Shown: positions 9,664 to 17,407 of the stretch, piece after piece | How the letters are laid out: each line of letters starts with the position of its first letter | Position numbering within the stretch: position 1 is the first letter of the stretch | Assembly: GCA_946414885.1 (NCBI GenBank) | Contig: CAMKQH010000003.1 | Location: 109,374-173,373, forward strand | Source of the DNA: an uncultured Lachnospiraceae bacterium | GTDB taxonomy: Bacteria; Bacillota; Clostridia; Lachnospirales; Lachnospiraceae | Length of the DNA stretch: 64,000 bases | Reading direction: 5' to 3' | Position numbers and translations under genes: made by a program | The notes under the pieces: generated by a model | What the model saw: only the letters and a program-made list of their open reading frames with translations | Told to the model about the DNA's origin: nothing | Databases searched by the model: none

Positions 9664-10260
9664 ATGATTACAAGAGAGAACGCATTCGCGTTATTAAGGA
9701 AATACAACAAGGATCCCTTTCACCTGCAGCATGCGCTGACGGTGGAGGCGGTGATGAAATGGTATGCGAAGGAGCTCGGTTATGGGGAGCAAGAGGAGTA
9801 TTGGGGCATTGTGGGACTGCTTCATGACATTGATTTCGAGCTCTATCCGGAGGAACATTGCCTGAAAGCACCGGAGCTTTTAAGGGATGGGGGAGTTGGC
9901 GACGACGTGATTCATGCCGTTTGCTCTCATGGATACGGGATCACGGTGGGCTGCGGCGTGACGATTGACGTGGAACCGATTCATGAGATGGAGAAGGTTC
10001 TGTTTGCGGCGGATGAACTCACGGGACTCATCGGGGCAGCAGCGCTCATGAGACCGTCTAAGAGCACAAAGGACATGGAACTGAAATCCTTAAAGAAGAA
10101 ATATAAGAGCAAGGGCTTTGCAGCAGGATGCTCGCGTGAGGTTATTGAGCGCGGTGCCGGGCAGCTCGGCTGGGAGCTTGACAAGCTTCTTGAAATGACG
10201 CTTAGGGCCATGGCGGCGACGGAGGACGACATTGCCGGGGAGCTTGCCGCCCTGCAGTAG
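9664..10260 (+). CDS. HD-domain phosphohydrolase-like protein
   Basis: A 198-residue HD superfamily protein. Visible metal ligands are H in FHLQHALTVE, the HD pair in GLLHDIDFELYPEEH, H in VCSHGYG and a late D in FAADELTGL. This is the H...HD...H...D order of metal-dependent phosphohydrolases, close to HDIG-type proteins of Clostridia. The AAGGAGACATGGAAGC leader gives a clear RBS before ATG. Substrate unknown, perhaps a nucleotide or cyclic nucleotide. Confidence 0.8.
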   Translation: MITRENAFALLRKYNKDPFHLQHALTVEAVMKWYAKELGYGEQEEYWGIVGLLHDIDFELYPEEHCLKAPELLRDGGVGDDVIHAVCSHGYGITVGCGVTIDVEPIHEMEKVLFAADELTGLIGAAALMRPSKSTKDMELKSLKKKYKSKGFAAGCSREVIERGAGQLGWELDKLLEMTLRAMAATEDDIAGELAALQ

Positions 10261-10299
10261 GAAGAATGGGAATTGGAATAGATAAAGGAATTGACGCGG

Positions 10300-11442
10300 A
10301 TGAAAGAAATTACGTTTGACGAGGTTAGGCGATTGCCTGAGGATTCTTACAAGCTGATTGACATTAGGGACGAGGGACTGGTGGCTTACGGGATGATTCC
10401 CGGAGCCACCAATATCTATATTGAGGATTTGGAAGGCAGCAGGGAACTTGCGGAAATCCCAAGGGAGAAGAAGTTAATCTTTTATTGCGAGATCGGGCGC
10501 ATGTCCCGGGAGATGGATGATACCCTTGAGTATCTGGAAGGCCGCGATTGCTACAGCCTTGCGGAGGGTTACGTTGGCTATGTCAGGGCTGGCATGAAAA
10601 GCGAGGCCGACAGGGAAGAAAAGAGGGAGAAAGCAGAGGAGAGCATTCGGAAGAAATTTCATAAGCAGCTCTTTTCGCCCTTTGCCAAAGCTTGCAAGAT
10701 TTATAAGCTGATTGAGGAGGGAGATCATATCGCCGTGTGTATTTCAGGCGGCAAGGATTCCATGCTCATGGCAAAGCTCTTTCAGGAAATACAGCGTCAC
10801 AGGCAGGTTTCCTTCGAATTGACGTTCCTTGTGATGGATCCCGGTTACAACAAAGAAAACAGGGCGCTCATAGAGAGCAATGCGGCGGCGCTGGGAATAC
10901 CGATCACCATCTTCGAGAGCACGATCTTTGATACGGTGGACACCATCGAAAAGAGTCCTTGTTATCTCTGCGCAAGAATGAGAAGAGGGTATCTTTACAG
11001 CAAGGCAAAAGAGCTGGGGTGCAATAAAATCGCGCTTGGACATCATTATGACGACGTGATTGAGACCATTCTGATGGGCATGCTTCACGGCGCGCAGATC
11101 CAGACAATGATGCCAAAACTGCACAGCACTAATTTTGAAGGGATGCAGCTCATCCGCCCTCTTTACCTTGTCAGGGAGAGCGATATCTGTGCCTGGAGAG
11201 ATTACAATGAACTTCATTTTCTGCAGTGTGCCTGCCATTTTACGGATACCTGCACCACGTGCCATGAGGATGGAACCACCTCATCAAAGCGCTTGGAAAC
11301 AAAGAAATTGATCGCGGAACTGAAAAAGACCAATCCATTTGTTGAATCGAATATTTTCAAAAGCATGGAAAACGTGAATCTGGATACGGTGATCGAATAT
11401 AAGAAGGATGGCGTAAGACATCATTTCTTGGATGAATATTAA
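10300..11442 (+). CDS. Rhodanese-TtcA-like tRNA thiolation fusion protein
   Basis: A two-domain protein of 380 residues from ATG 10300 (AAAGGA at 10285-10290; an upstream TTG at 10291 is less likely). Residues 1-100 are a rhodanese-like domain with a candidate sulfur-carrying C63 in FYCEIGRMS. The rest is an adenine nucleotide alpha-hydrolase (PP-loop) of the TtcA/TilS type: SGGKDS at 149-154, CYLC at 221-224 and a later Cys-rich segment. TtcA enzymes 2-thiolate cytidine in tRNA via a labile Fe-S cluster. The fusion would place a persulfide donor and the thiolase in one chain. The operon ends at a terminator 64 nt downstream. Confidence 0.85.
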   Translation: MKEITFDEVRRLPEDSYKLIDIRDEGLVAYGMIPGATNIYIEDLEGSRELAEIPREKKLIFYCEIGRMSREMDDTLEYLEGRDCYSLAEGYVGYVRAGMKSEADREEKREKAEESIRKKFHKQLFSPFAKACKIYKLIEEGDHIAVCISGGKDSMLMAKLFQEIQRHRQVSFELTFLVMDPGYNKENRALIESNAAALGIPITIFESTIFDTVDTIEKSPCYLCARMRRGYLYSKAKELGCNKIALGHHYDDVIETILMGMLHGAQIQTMMPKLHSTNFEGMQLIRPLYLVRESDICAWRDYNELHFLQCACHFTDTCTTCHEDGTTSSKRLETKKLIAELKKTNPFVESNIFKSMENVNLDTVIEYKKDGVRHHFLDEY

Positions 11443-11505
11443 ATAGAATAGACTGCACCAAGCTTGCACGTAGCGTGACAGGCGGGGCGAATCAGGGTGA
11501 GAATG

Positions 11506-11535
11506 GAATTCCTTCAGGACCGAAGGAATTCTTTT
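11506..11535 (+). terminator. Rho-independent terminator after the rhodanese-TtcA gene
   Basis: Perfect 10-bp stem GAATTCCTTC (11506-11515) / GAAGGAATTC (11522-11531) with a 6-nt loop, followed by TTTT. Confidence 0.8.
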
Positions 11536-11603
11536 GATTTTAAATCGTTAGTCGATTAAAATACGGTATATAGGATACAAGGATTTTGGAAGGAGGTGGG
11601 CTT

Positions 11604-12170
11604 TTGGAGGATACGGAAATTGTTGACCTGTATTTGGCACGGAATGAAGATGCCATTGTCAGGACGGAAGAAAAATACGGCAGAGGCCTTCGAAAGATCA
11701 TCTCGTCCGTGTTGGATGATGAGGCATGTAAGGAATGCGAGAATGACGTTTATTTGCGCGCCTGGGATTTGATTCCGCCAAATGAGCCAAGAGATCACTT
11801 CTTTGCATTTCTTGGGAAGATCGCGAGAAACCTTGCCATTGACGAGTGGCGAAGGACGAATGCACAAAAAAGAAAAGCGACGATGATCGAACTGTCTGAA
11901 GAATTGCACGAGTGCATGCCGGCAGGAAATAGCGTGGAGGGAGAGGTTCTGGCAAGGGAATTGAAGAAAGCGATCAATTCCTTCTTGAGTGCGAGGAGCC
12001 AGACGGAACGTAAGATTTTTCTTCGCAGATATTGGTATTTTGACACTGTCCCTGAGATCAGCAAGAGATACGGATACACGCAGGGAAAGGTAAAGTCCGT
12101 ATTGCATCGCATGCGGGGAGAGCTTAAGGAAGTTTTGGAAAAGGAGGGCTATCTCAATGACGACAAGTGA
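11604..12170 (+). CDS. ECF-like sigma-70 family RNA polymerase sigma factor
   Basis: A 188-residue protein with a region 2-like N-terminal half (FLGKIARNLAIDEWRRTNAQKRKA resembles the -10 binding helix) and a region 4-like C-terminal helix-turn-helix (VPEISKRYGYTQGKVKSVLHRMRGEL). Start is TTG 11604, 7 nt after AAGGAGG at 11590-11596. It overlaps the following membrane protein gene by 14 nt, the usual arrangement of an ECF sigma factor with its membrane regulator. The target promoters are unknown. Confidence 0.85.
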   Translation: MEDTEIVDLYLARNEDAIVRTEEKYGRGLRKIISSVLDDEACKECENDVYLRAWDLIPPNEPRDHFFAFLGKIARNLAIDEWRRTNAQKRKATMIELSEELHECMPAGNSVEGEVLARELKKAINSFLSARSQTERKIFLRRYWYFDTVPEISKRYGYTQGKVKSVLHRMRGELKEVLEKEGYLNDDK

Positions 12171-13152
12171 TCTTTTGTATGCCATCGGCGAAGCTGACGA
12201 GAGTTTCGTGGACGAGGCCGGAGATTCCGATGCGAAAGTCCGACAATTTGGGGCATGGGAAGCTGAAAATAGATCAGGCAAAAGGTTTGCAATGATCATG
12301 AAATGGACCGGCGTGGCCGCAATGTTTCTTGTATTGATCGTGGCGGCATGGATTTATGCTGATGGCGGGAAGGTATTCCGGAAAGATGGCGACTTGAGAA
12401 AGACCGATGAGATTTTCTCTCAGGAGGCCATTACCGAGGAATGTGTTTCGGAGGTGATCATACAAGAATCAGGGAGCCCCAGCGCGGAAGGTTCAGGAAG
12501 CATTGGCGTGGAAAGGGCAGAGAGCCTAAGCGCAGTGGATTTGGGAAGCATTGGCGCGGAAGAGAGTTTTGGCACGGAAGAGATTGCCGTGGTGGAAGGT
12601 TCCGAGGAAGACGTGTTTGACGCATACAAGCCTACGGAGGAAGCAATTCAGCAGGGCGAGCGCGTTAAGACGATGTTGATTTCTTCCTTTGCGGTAGATA
12701 GTGATGCGGAAGCGATTTCGGCCGCGAAAATAAGAGATGACATGGCTGTGGCAAATGGCAGCGTGTTTTTATCCAGTTCTTTATGCGGAGCAATTGACTA
12801 CTTCGGCGATCGCGAGGAATGTCGTTACCGTGTTTACGTGGAGCTGTTTCAGGATGGAGTGCAAATCGCAAATGACAGGGAAGTGGCAAAGAAGGAAGTG
12901 CAAAGGCTTGCCAACCTGGGATACGTGGTAGCGATGGAAACATGTTCGGACGGAAATGCGACGCAGATATATTTTACGTTGCATGCCACGGCAGACCAGG
13001 TAAAAAACTTTGCGGCGGATGCTAAGGTTGGATATGCGCTTTGGCTTTATGACGAGAAAGTTGAAGCGGATGAAAACGCAACTGGGCCCGTTGACGTGTG
13101 GTATGGAGGCATGAATGCCCCGATGGAAAATTTTGACGGAGCGCAGAAATAA
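12157..13152 (+). CDS. Single-pass membrane protein, probable anti-sigma partner
   Basis: A 331-residue protein with about 46 cytoplasmic residues, one transmembrane helix (around 47-67: WTGVAAMFLVLIVAAWIY) and a long external part. Residues about 105-145 are low-complexity with recurring GSIG and SAE motifs, suggesting a flexible linker; the C-terminal domain (about 165-331) is unrecognised. Overlap with the sigma gene and this topology fit a membrane-bound anti-sigma factor, but no classical zinc anti-sigma HxxxCxxC motif is visible. Confidence 0.7.
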   Translation: MTTSDLLYAIGEADESFVDEAGDSDAKVRQFGAWEAENRSGKRFAMIMKWTGVAAMFLVLIVAAWIYADGGKVFRKDGDLRKTDEIFSQEAITEECVSEVIIQESGSPSAEGSGSIGVERAESLSAVDLGSIGAEESFGTEEIAVVEGSEEDVFDAYKPTEEAIQQGERVKTMLISSFAVDSDAEAISAAKIRDDMAVANGSVFLSSSLCGAIDYFGDREECRYRVYVELFQDGVQIANDREVAKKEVQRLANLGYVVAMETCSDGNATQIYFTLHATADQVKNFAADAKVGYALWLYDEKVEADENATGPVDVWYGGMNAPMENFDGAQK

Positions 13153-13196
13153 ATGGATTAGGGTGGACGGAATCCGTGAAAAGGAGGTGCCGTTTC

Positions 13197-13850
13197 ATGA
13201 AGAAAAGGATATTGCTGACAGTGTGTTTCATTATGCTCCTTTGCATGGCAGGGTGCGGATCGCCAAGCGCGGACATACCTGACGGGGAAGAATTTCAAAC
13301 GGTTAGGGCAATCTCAGCGCGTGGCGATAACGAGGAGCCGGAGGCAGATGACGGGATCATCTCGGCGATTGGCGACAACGCGCAGCAGGATCAAAAAGCA
13401 TGGGAAAAGGTGGTGATCGCGCCGCCGGAAGGTGCGTATTGCAACATTTTCTTTAGCCTTCCGGAGGACTGGGACTATAGCTGGGCACAGTCGGAAGACG
13501 TGCCAGTAAGCAGCATTAGCATTGGCATCTACCCAAAGGCAGAGGGGGATGCGAAAGGCTGCATTGCCATCAAATATGCGGAAGGTTTTGGCGTTTGCGG
13601 CACGGGCCTGGAATCCGTGGAGACGACCTTTAACGGGCACGTGGCATATAAGGGAACCTATGATGATCACCCGTATTGGGATTTCATCTCCCTGTCAGGT
13701 GAATACAGAGGCTGTTCCATCTGGAATTATGCGGGCGAAACCTGGTACGATAAGTATCAGGAGGAGTTGGAAGAGATTTTTGCAACGGTGAAGTTTGAGC
13801 TTTTGATACGTGACGGCGTGCCGCTGAAGGATTCTTCGTTTGGGGACTGA
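13197..13850 (+). CDS. Putative lipoprotein of unknown function
   Basis: About 217 residues from ATG 13197, 7 nt after AAGGAGGTG. It has a lipoprotein signal ending in the lipobox MAGC (LLCMAGCGS). The remainder is a globular domain with aromatic-rich segments (WDYSW, GTYDDHPYWDF, IWNYAGETWYDKY). Not recognised. It is the third gene of the sigma-factor operon, so it may be regulated by that sigma factor. Confidence 0.7.
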   Translation: MKKRILLTVCFIMLLCMAGCGSPSADIPDGEEFQTVRAISARGDNEEPEADDGIISAIGDNAQQDQKAWEKVVIAPPEGAYCNIFFSLPEDWDYSWAQSEDVPVSSISIGIYPKAEGDAKGCIAIKYAEGFGVCGTGLESVETTFNGHVAYKGTYDDHPYWDFISLSGEYRGCSIWNYAGETWYDKYQEELEEIFATVKFELLIRDGVPLKDSSFGD

Positions 13851-13913
13851 AACTTTTTCCTTTTTTTCTCGTCATATAGGGTGAAGCCAAGTGACGACAA
13901 GGAGGAGAATGCC

Positions 13914-14468
13914 ATGAGAGGTCTTATCTTTGCAATGATGTTTTTTGCATTATACAATTTCAGTGCGATCAGCGAATCAAAATACAATGACCCGGTATCC
14001 CGTTATGACATGGAAGTAGGAATGATGGATAAAGACAGTACGGGCAAATGGAGAATTTATAAAAATGACTGGTATGGCCCGGAGTATCTGCAGCTGAGAA
14101 CGTATCAAAAGGATGAGAAAAGAGATCAGGTGTCGTATTATATTTTTGATAATGACGCCTTGGCAAAAGAGGCTTTTCGGAACATGCCGGAAAACATGTA
14201 CGGCATCAGCGTAAATGAAGAGAATTACGTTGTTGGATATGATGAAGGCGTGTGTGATGCTGAAATTGAGAGCCTGCGGTATCTGGACGGAAACGTGATC
14301 ATCTATGCAGAGCTTGGGGTTTACGGCACCTGGGGATGCGATACGGACGATTACGTTCCACCCGTGAGAGACACTGAGATCATGGATTACGTTCTTAAGA
14401 ATCACGAGTACCTTAGGGATTATGCAAATCAGACGATCCAGCAGATCCTCGACGGCAAAAATTTTTGA
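13914..14468 (+). CDS. Exported or membrane-anchored protein of unknown function
   Basis: 184 residues from ATG 13914, with AAGGAGGAG at 13899-13907 fixing the start; an in-frame GTG at 13881 is less likely. The N-terminus (LIFAMMFFALYNFSAIS) is a signal or anchor. The rest is acidic and aromatic, with no recognised domain. It ends just before a terminator and is probably the last gene of the sigma-factor group. Confidence 0.65.
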   Translation: MRGLIFAMMFFALYNFSAISESKYNDPVSRYDMEVGMMDKDSTGKWRIYKNDWYGPEYLQLRTYQKDEKRDQVSYYIFDNDALAKEAFRNMPENMYGISVNEENYVVGYDEGVCDAEIESLRYLDGNVIIYAELGVYGTWGCDTDDYVPPVRDTEIMDYVLKNHEYLRDYANQTIQQILDGKNF

Positions 14469-14476
14469 TAAAAAAG

Positions 14477-14515
14477 TGTGCCGGCAGTTGTTTTTTTGTG
14501 CCGGTGCATTTTTTT
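14477..14515 (+). terminator. Rho-independent terminator
   Basis: Ten-pair stem TGTGCCGGCA (14477-14486) / TGCCGGTGCA (14499-14508) with two G-T wobbles and a 12-nt T-rich loop, followed by seven T. The PadR promoter begins 2 nt after it. Confidence 0.75.
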
Positions 14516-14516
14516 G

Positions 14517-14545
14517 TTGACACTACTACGTATACGTAGTAAAAT
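14517..14545 (+). promoter_or_regulatory. Promoter with an 18-bp palindromic operator, PadR gene
   Basis: TTGACA (14517-14522), 17-nt spacer and TAAAAT (14540-14545). The spacer holds the perfect palindrome TACTACGTATACGTAGTA (14524-14541), which overlaps the first bases of the -10. A dimeric repressor bound there would block RNA polymerase. The next gene encodes a PadR-family repressor, so autoregulation is the simplest reading. Confidence 0.8.
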
Positions 14546-14587
14546 GACGTTAATGTGACGGAAATTGGATGAAAAGGAGAAAAGGCG

Positions 14588-15088
14588 ATGCTGTCAAAAA
14601 CCTCCATCGTAATTCTGGGAATGTTGCTTAAGGGAGACAAAAATGCATATGACATGCTCAAGATGATCGATCTGATGAACATGAAATACTGGTTTCCCAT
14701 TGGAGCGACGACGCTTTATGAGACCTGCATCCGGCTTGAGAAAAAGGGATTTATCGAAAACACGGGGGAATCTGATGCGAAGGCGATCTACCGCGTCACG
14801 GAAAAAGGGAAGGACGAGCTGAAATCAACGATCTGCGGTCTCTTTGAACGCATTGATTATGACACGGTGTGGTTTTGCTTGGCCGTGACATATTCGGACG
14901 TTCTGACAAAAAAGGAACTTGCATTGGAAAAAAAGAAGCGGGCAGCGTTGCTTGAGGAATATGAAAATGGGACGAAGGAAAATAAGGAGAAGATGCTTTT
15001 GGGAAAAGCTTCGCACGCTCAGTTATGCGCGATCGACCGGATGATCCGGGTGATCGAACTGGAGAAAGAGACGCTAAGCAATCTTTGA
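14588..15088 (+). CDS. PadR family transcriptional regulator
   Basis: A 166-residue PadR-type protein. The N-terminal winged helix begins with SKTSIVILGMLLKGDKNAYDM and continues to the wing FIENTGESDAKAIYRVTEKGKDEL; a C-terminal helical region with many Lys/Glu forms the dimerisation arm. PadR proteins repress neighbouring transport or stress genes and often themselves. A palindrome sits on its promoter, and a DUF998 membrane protein gene follows at once, the probable regulated partner. Confidence 0.88.
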   Translation: MLSKTSIVILGMLLKGDKNAYDMLKMIDLMNMKYWFPIGATTLYETCIRLEKKGFIENTGESDAKAIYRVTEKGKDELKSTICGLFERIDYDTVWFCLAVTYSDVLTKKELALEKKKRAALLEEYENGTKENKEKMLLGKASHAQLCAIDRMIRVIELEKETLSNL

Positions 15089-15131
15089 ACAACGAATGGT
15101 TTCAGTGCAAAGTCATTTAAGGAGAAGGAAA

Positions 15132-15767
15132 TTGGTGAACGTAAATCTAAAGCACGGCTGGGTTTTCATAATCGTTGCGGTCATGGGGGAACTGTTGGTT
15201 CCCTTTCTTCTTGCACCGTTTTATAAGGGTTACAGTCATTCAACCATGGCCATCAGCGCGCTGGGAAGCAAGGGAAGTCCCGTGCGCATCCCGTTTAATC
15301 TGTGGATGCTGACGGCGGGCGTTTTGTTTTTGCTTTCCATCCCCTGCATTTATGATGCGTATGGTAAGGTTTCAAAACCGCTTAGCATTGTCACGGTGCT
15401 GTTCCTGGCAGTATTTGCAATCGGAGCCTGCATATTCACCTGCTTTTTCAGCGTAAATGATTCCAAGGACGTTGTTACGACGGCGTCCCGGATCCATGGC
15501 GCCGGTTCGGCAATCGGGTTTATGCTGATGTTGTTTGTACCGCTTCTTTTGGCGATACTGTCTTTTAAGACGGGAGAGAAGGCATCGGGGATCATGGGGA
15601 TTGTTTCCTTTGTTCTGGCACTTACGTTTTTTGTGTTGTTTGTGATGGCAGACAAGCCGGAATTTCAAAACACGGTGATCGCAAAGGAAGGATTGTGGCA
15701 AAGGCTGAATTTGCTGAGTATGTATTTACCGTTATTTTACGTTGCGATCATGAAGGGCAACTCATAA
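15132..15767 (+). CDS. DUF998 family membrane protein
   Basis: A roughly 212-residue protein with six predicted hydrophobic segments, resembling DUF998 proteins (YSHSTMAISALGSKGSP after the first helix, and a central RIHGAGSAIGF motif). The start is TTG 15132 or GTG 15135, both after AAGGAGAAGG; the longer frame to 15096 has no RBS. It is in an operon with the PadR regulator. Function unknown. Confidence 0.75.
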   Translation: MVNVNLKHGWVFIIVAVMGELLVPFLLAPFYKGYSHSTMAISALGSKGSPVRIPFNLWMLTAGVLFLLSIPCIYDAYGKVSKPLSIVTVLFLAVFAIGACIFTCFFSVNDSKDVVTTASRIHGAGSAIGFMLMLFVPLLLAILSFKTGEKASGIMGIVSFVLALTFFVLFVMADKPEFQNTVIAKEGLWQRLNLLSMYLPLFYVAIMKGNS

Positions 15768-15876
15768 AAGTGGAATTTTGGATTTTCTTGTGAGGGTTTC
15801 TATGATAAAATATATGGGAAAATAGGCAGGATAATTAGGAAAAAGGGCTAGACGTTACGTGTCGGGCATGGAAAAT

Positions 15877-15908
15877 ACGGCGTTTCTCGCTTTACGTCGT
15901 GTTTTTTT
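15877..15908 (+). terminator. Weak terminator-like hairpin
   Basis: ACGGCG (15877-15882) / CGTCGT (15895-15900) with one wobble and a 12-nt loop, then G and seven T. It lies in the 187-nt gap between the DUF998 and XRE genes. The rest of the gap shows AT-rich promoter-like sequence but no convincing paired boxes. Confidence 0.4.
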
Positions 15909-15954
15909 GGGGAAGGTTGTTATACAATCACGTCAAGAAAGGAGGTAAAAATCT

Positions 15955-17082
15955 TTGGATCAGGCAAAGATAGGCGAGTTCTTAAAAGAGCTTAGAAATG
16001 AGAAGAAAATGACCCAGGAACAACTGGCGCAGCATTTTAACGTCAGCTCGAGAACTGTTTCGCGTTGGGAAACCGGAAGAAATCTTCCGGATGTTTCTTT
16101 GCTTGTTGAGATCGCGGATTTTTATGACGTTGACGTGAGAGAACTAATTGAAGGAGAGAGAAAAAGCGAGATGATGGATAAGGACGTTAAGGAAACTGCC
16201 GGAGAGATGGCAGTCTATGCGAGCACGGAAAAAAAGGAATTACTCAGTTTTATTCAGCTCATTTCTTTACTGGGCTTGTTTGTGACGGCGGCGGCGCTGG
16301 TGCTGCAGCTTGTCACTTATGAATCGGATCTTTGGAGGTTCGGAGCCGCGGGTGCCACGTTTGTTGGATTGGTCATTATGGCCGTGATCTCTCTTTACGT
16401 TACGGGTCTTCTTAGCAGGATCGTGGAAAACAAGGCTTTCATGAAGGCCATCAAGGTGGTGGCCTTTGTAGTGGCGGCGATCCCAACGTGCTATTTTATG
16501 TTTTTCGCCGGCGTCACGATGCTGGCATTTTTATCATCGGTGATCGCCAGGGTGGAGGTTCATAAGGACGTTTCGGAATATAATCAGTATATTCACAATT
16601 CCACGGATAACAAGTATCGGACGTGCGACGGAGAGAGGTTTGAGGTTTTTCCGGAGCGGATCACGGATGGCATGGAGGTGAAGGAATTCCAGTATACCTA
16701 TTATAACCCCTGGGATGAGCAGCACGTTGCGTATATGACGGTTGCTTATTCGGATGAAGCTTATGAAGCGGAGAAAAAACGACTTCAGAACATCGGGCAG
16801 GATGAGTACGTGGGTTTTTATTCGGTGGAGGGGGAGCCCTTGGGATATGACTTGCTGGCGATGCGTTCGGATGATTATTATGGGTTTGTCTATGCAATGA
16901 TCCCGGAGGACGCAGTCGGGAATTCCACGGAAATAACCTACGTGGGAATTGATTTCTGCAATTATTTTCTTGATCTAAACATTCACAGATATCTTCCGGA
17001 CAAGTATCTCTTGGAAGGATTTAATGCATCGTCTCGGAATCCTTACAAAAGAATGAAGGAAAAGGAAATGGATCAAAAGTAA
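15955..17082 (+). CDS. XRE-family regulator with membrane domain
   Basis: A 375-residue protein starting at TTG 15955 after AAAGGAGG. Residues 1-60 are a Cro/C1 helix-turn-helix (IGEFLKELRNEKKMTQEQLA, SSRTVSRWETGRNLPD). It is followed by about three transmembrane helices (about 95-200) and a C-terminal external or globular domain of about 170 residues. HTH proteins with membrane tails are common in Lachnospiraceae and may sense envelope state. The C-terminal domain has no recognised name. Confidence 0.8.
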   Translation: MDQAKIGEFLKELRNEKKMTQEQLAQHFNVSSRTVSRWETGRNLPDVSLLVEIADFYDVDVRELIEGERKSEMMDKDVKETAGEMAVYASTEKKELLSFIQLISLLGLFVTAAALVLQLVTYESDLWRFGAAGATFVGLVIMAVISLYVTGLLSRIVENKAFMKAIKVVAFVVAAIPTCYFMFFAGVTMLAFLSSVIARVEVHKDVSEYNQYIHNSTDNKYRTCDGERFEVFPERITDGMEVKEFQYTYYNPWDEQHVAYMTVAYSDEAYEAEKKRLQNIGQDEYVGFYSVEGEPLGYDLLAMRSDDYYGFVYAMIPEDAVGNSTEITYVGIDFCNYFLDLNIHRYLPDKYLLEGFNASSRNPYKRMKEKEMDQK

Positions 17083-17091
17083 GAGCGTTAA

Positions 17092-17235
17092 AAGAATGAT
17101 TTCTTCCTGTTTTATGTATTGCGTTACGGATTTGAACCTTCAAGAGCGGCTGCTTACGCCCTTAGGGCATATCCGGAGCTTTCAGGAGAAGAGGTGCGGG
17201 ATGCGGCAAAGAAGTTCTTCCGACGCGTCGGTTGA
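17092..17235 (+). pseudogene. Orphan coding remnant, NAD synthase C-terminus-like
   Basis: The frame between an in-frame TAA at 17089 and TGA at 17233 encodes about 47 residues without a start codon, beginning KNDFFLFYVLRYGFEPSRAA and ending with AAKKFFRRVG. The DFFLFYVLRYGFEP part resembles the C-terminal DFFLYYxLRFGFxP segment of glutamine-dependent NAD synthase. This looks like a gene fragment in the 325-nt gap before the sensor kinase, not an active gene. The match is from memory and moderate; it could be the tail of another gene. The rest of the gap holds two TTACGTAA palindromes (17278, 17327). Confidence 0.4.
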
Positions 17236-17407
17236 GCTTTGGCTAAAAGATCTGGCGTAAATTGATTCCACATTTTTTTACGTAAAGCATCATAAAATGC
17301 CCAAATTCTAACCAAAATACGTATTGTTACGTAAGAAAAGTTTTAATATAATGATATGGGAGAGGTTGCGAGAAGGGGGTTTTTCGTTTTCATTTGGGGT
17401 GGATGCT

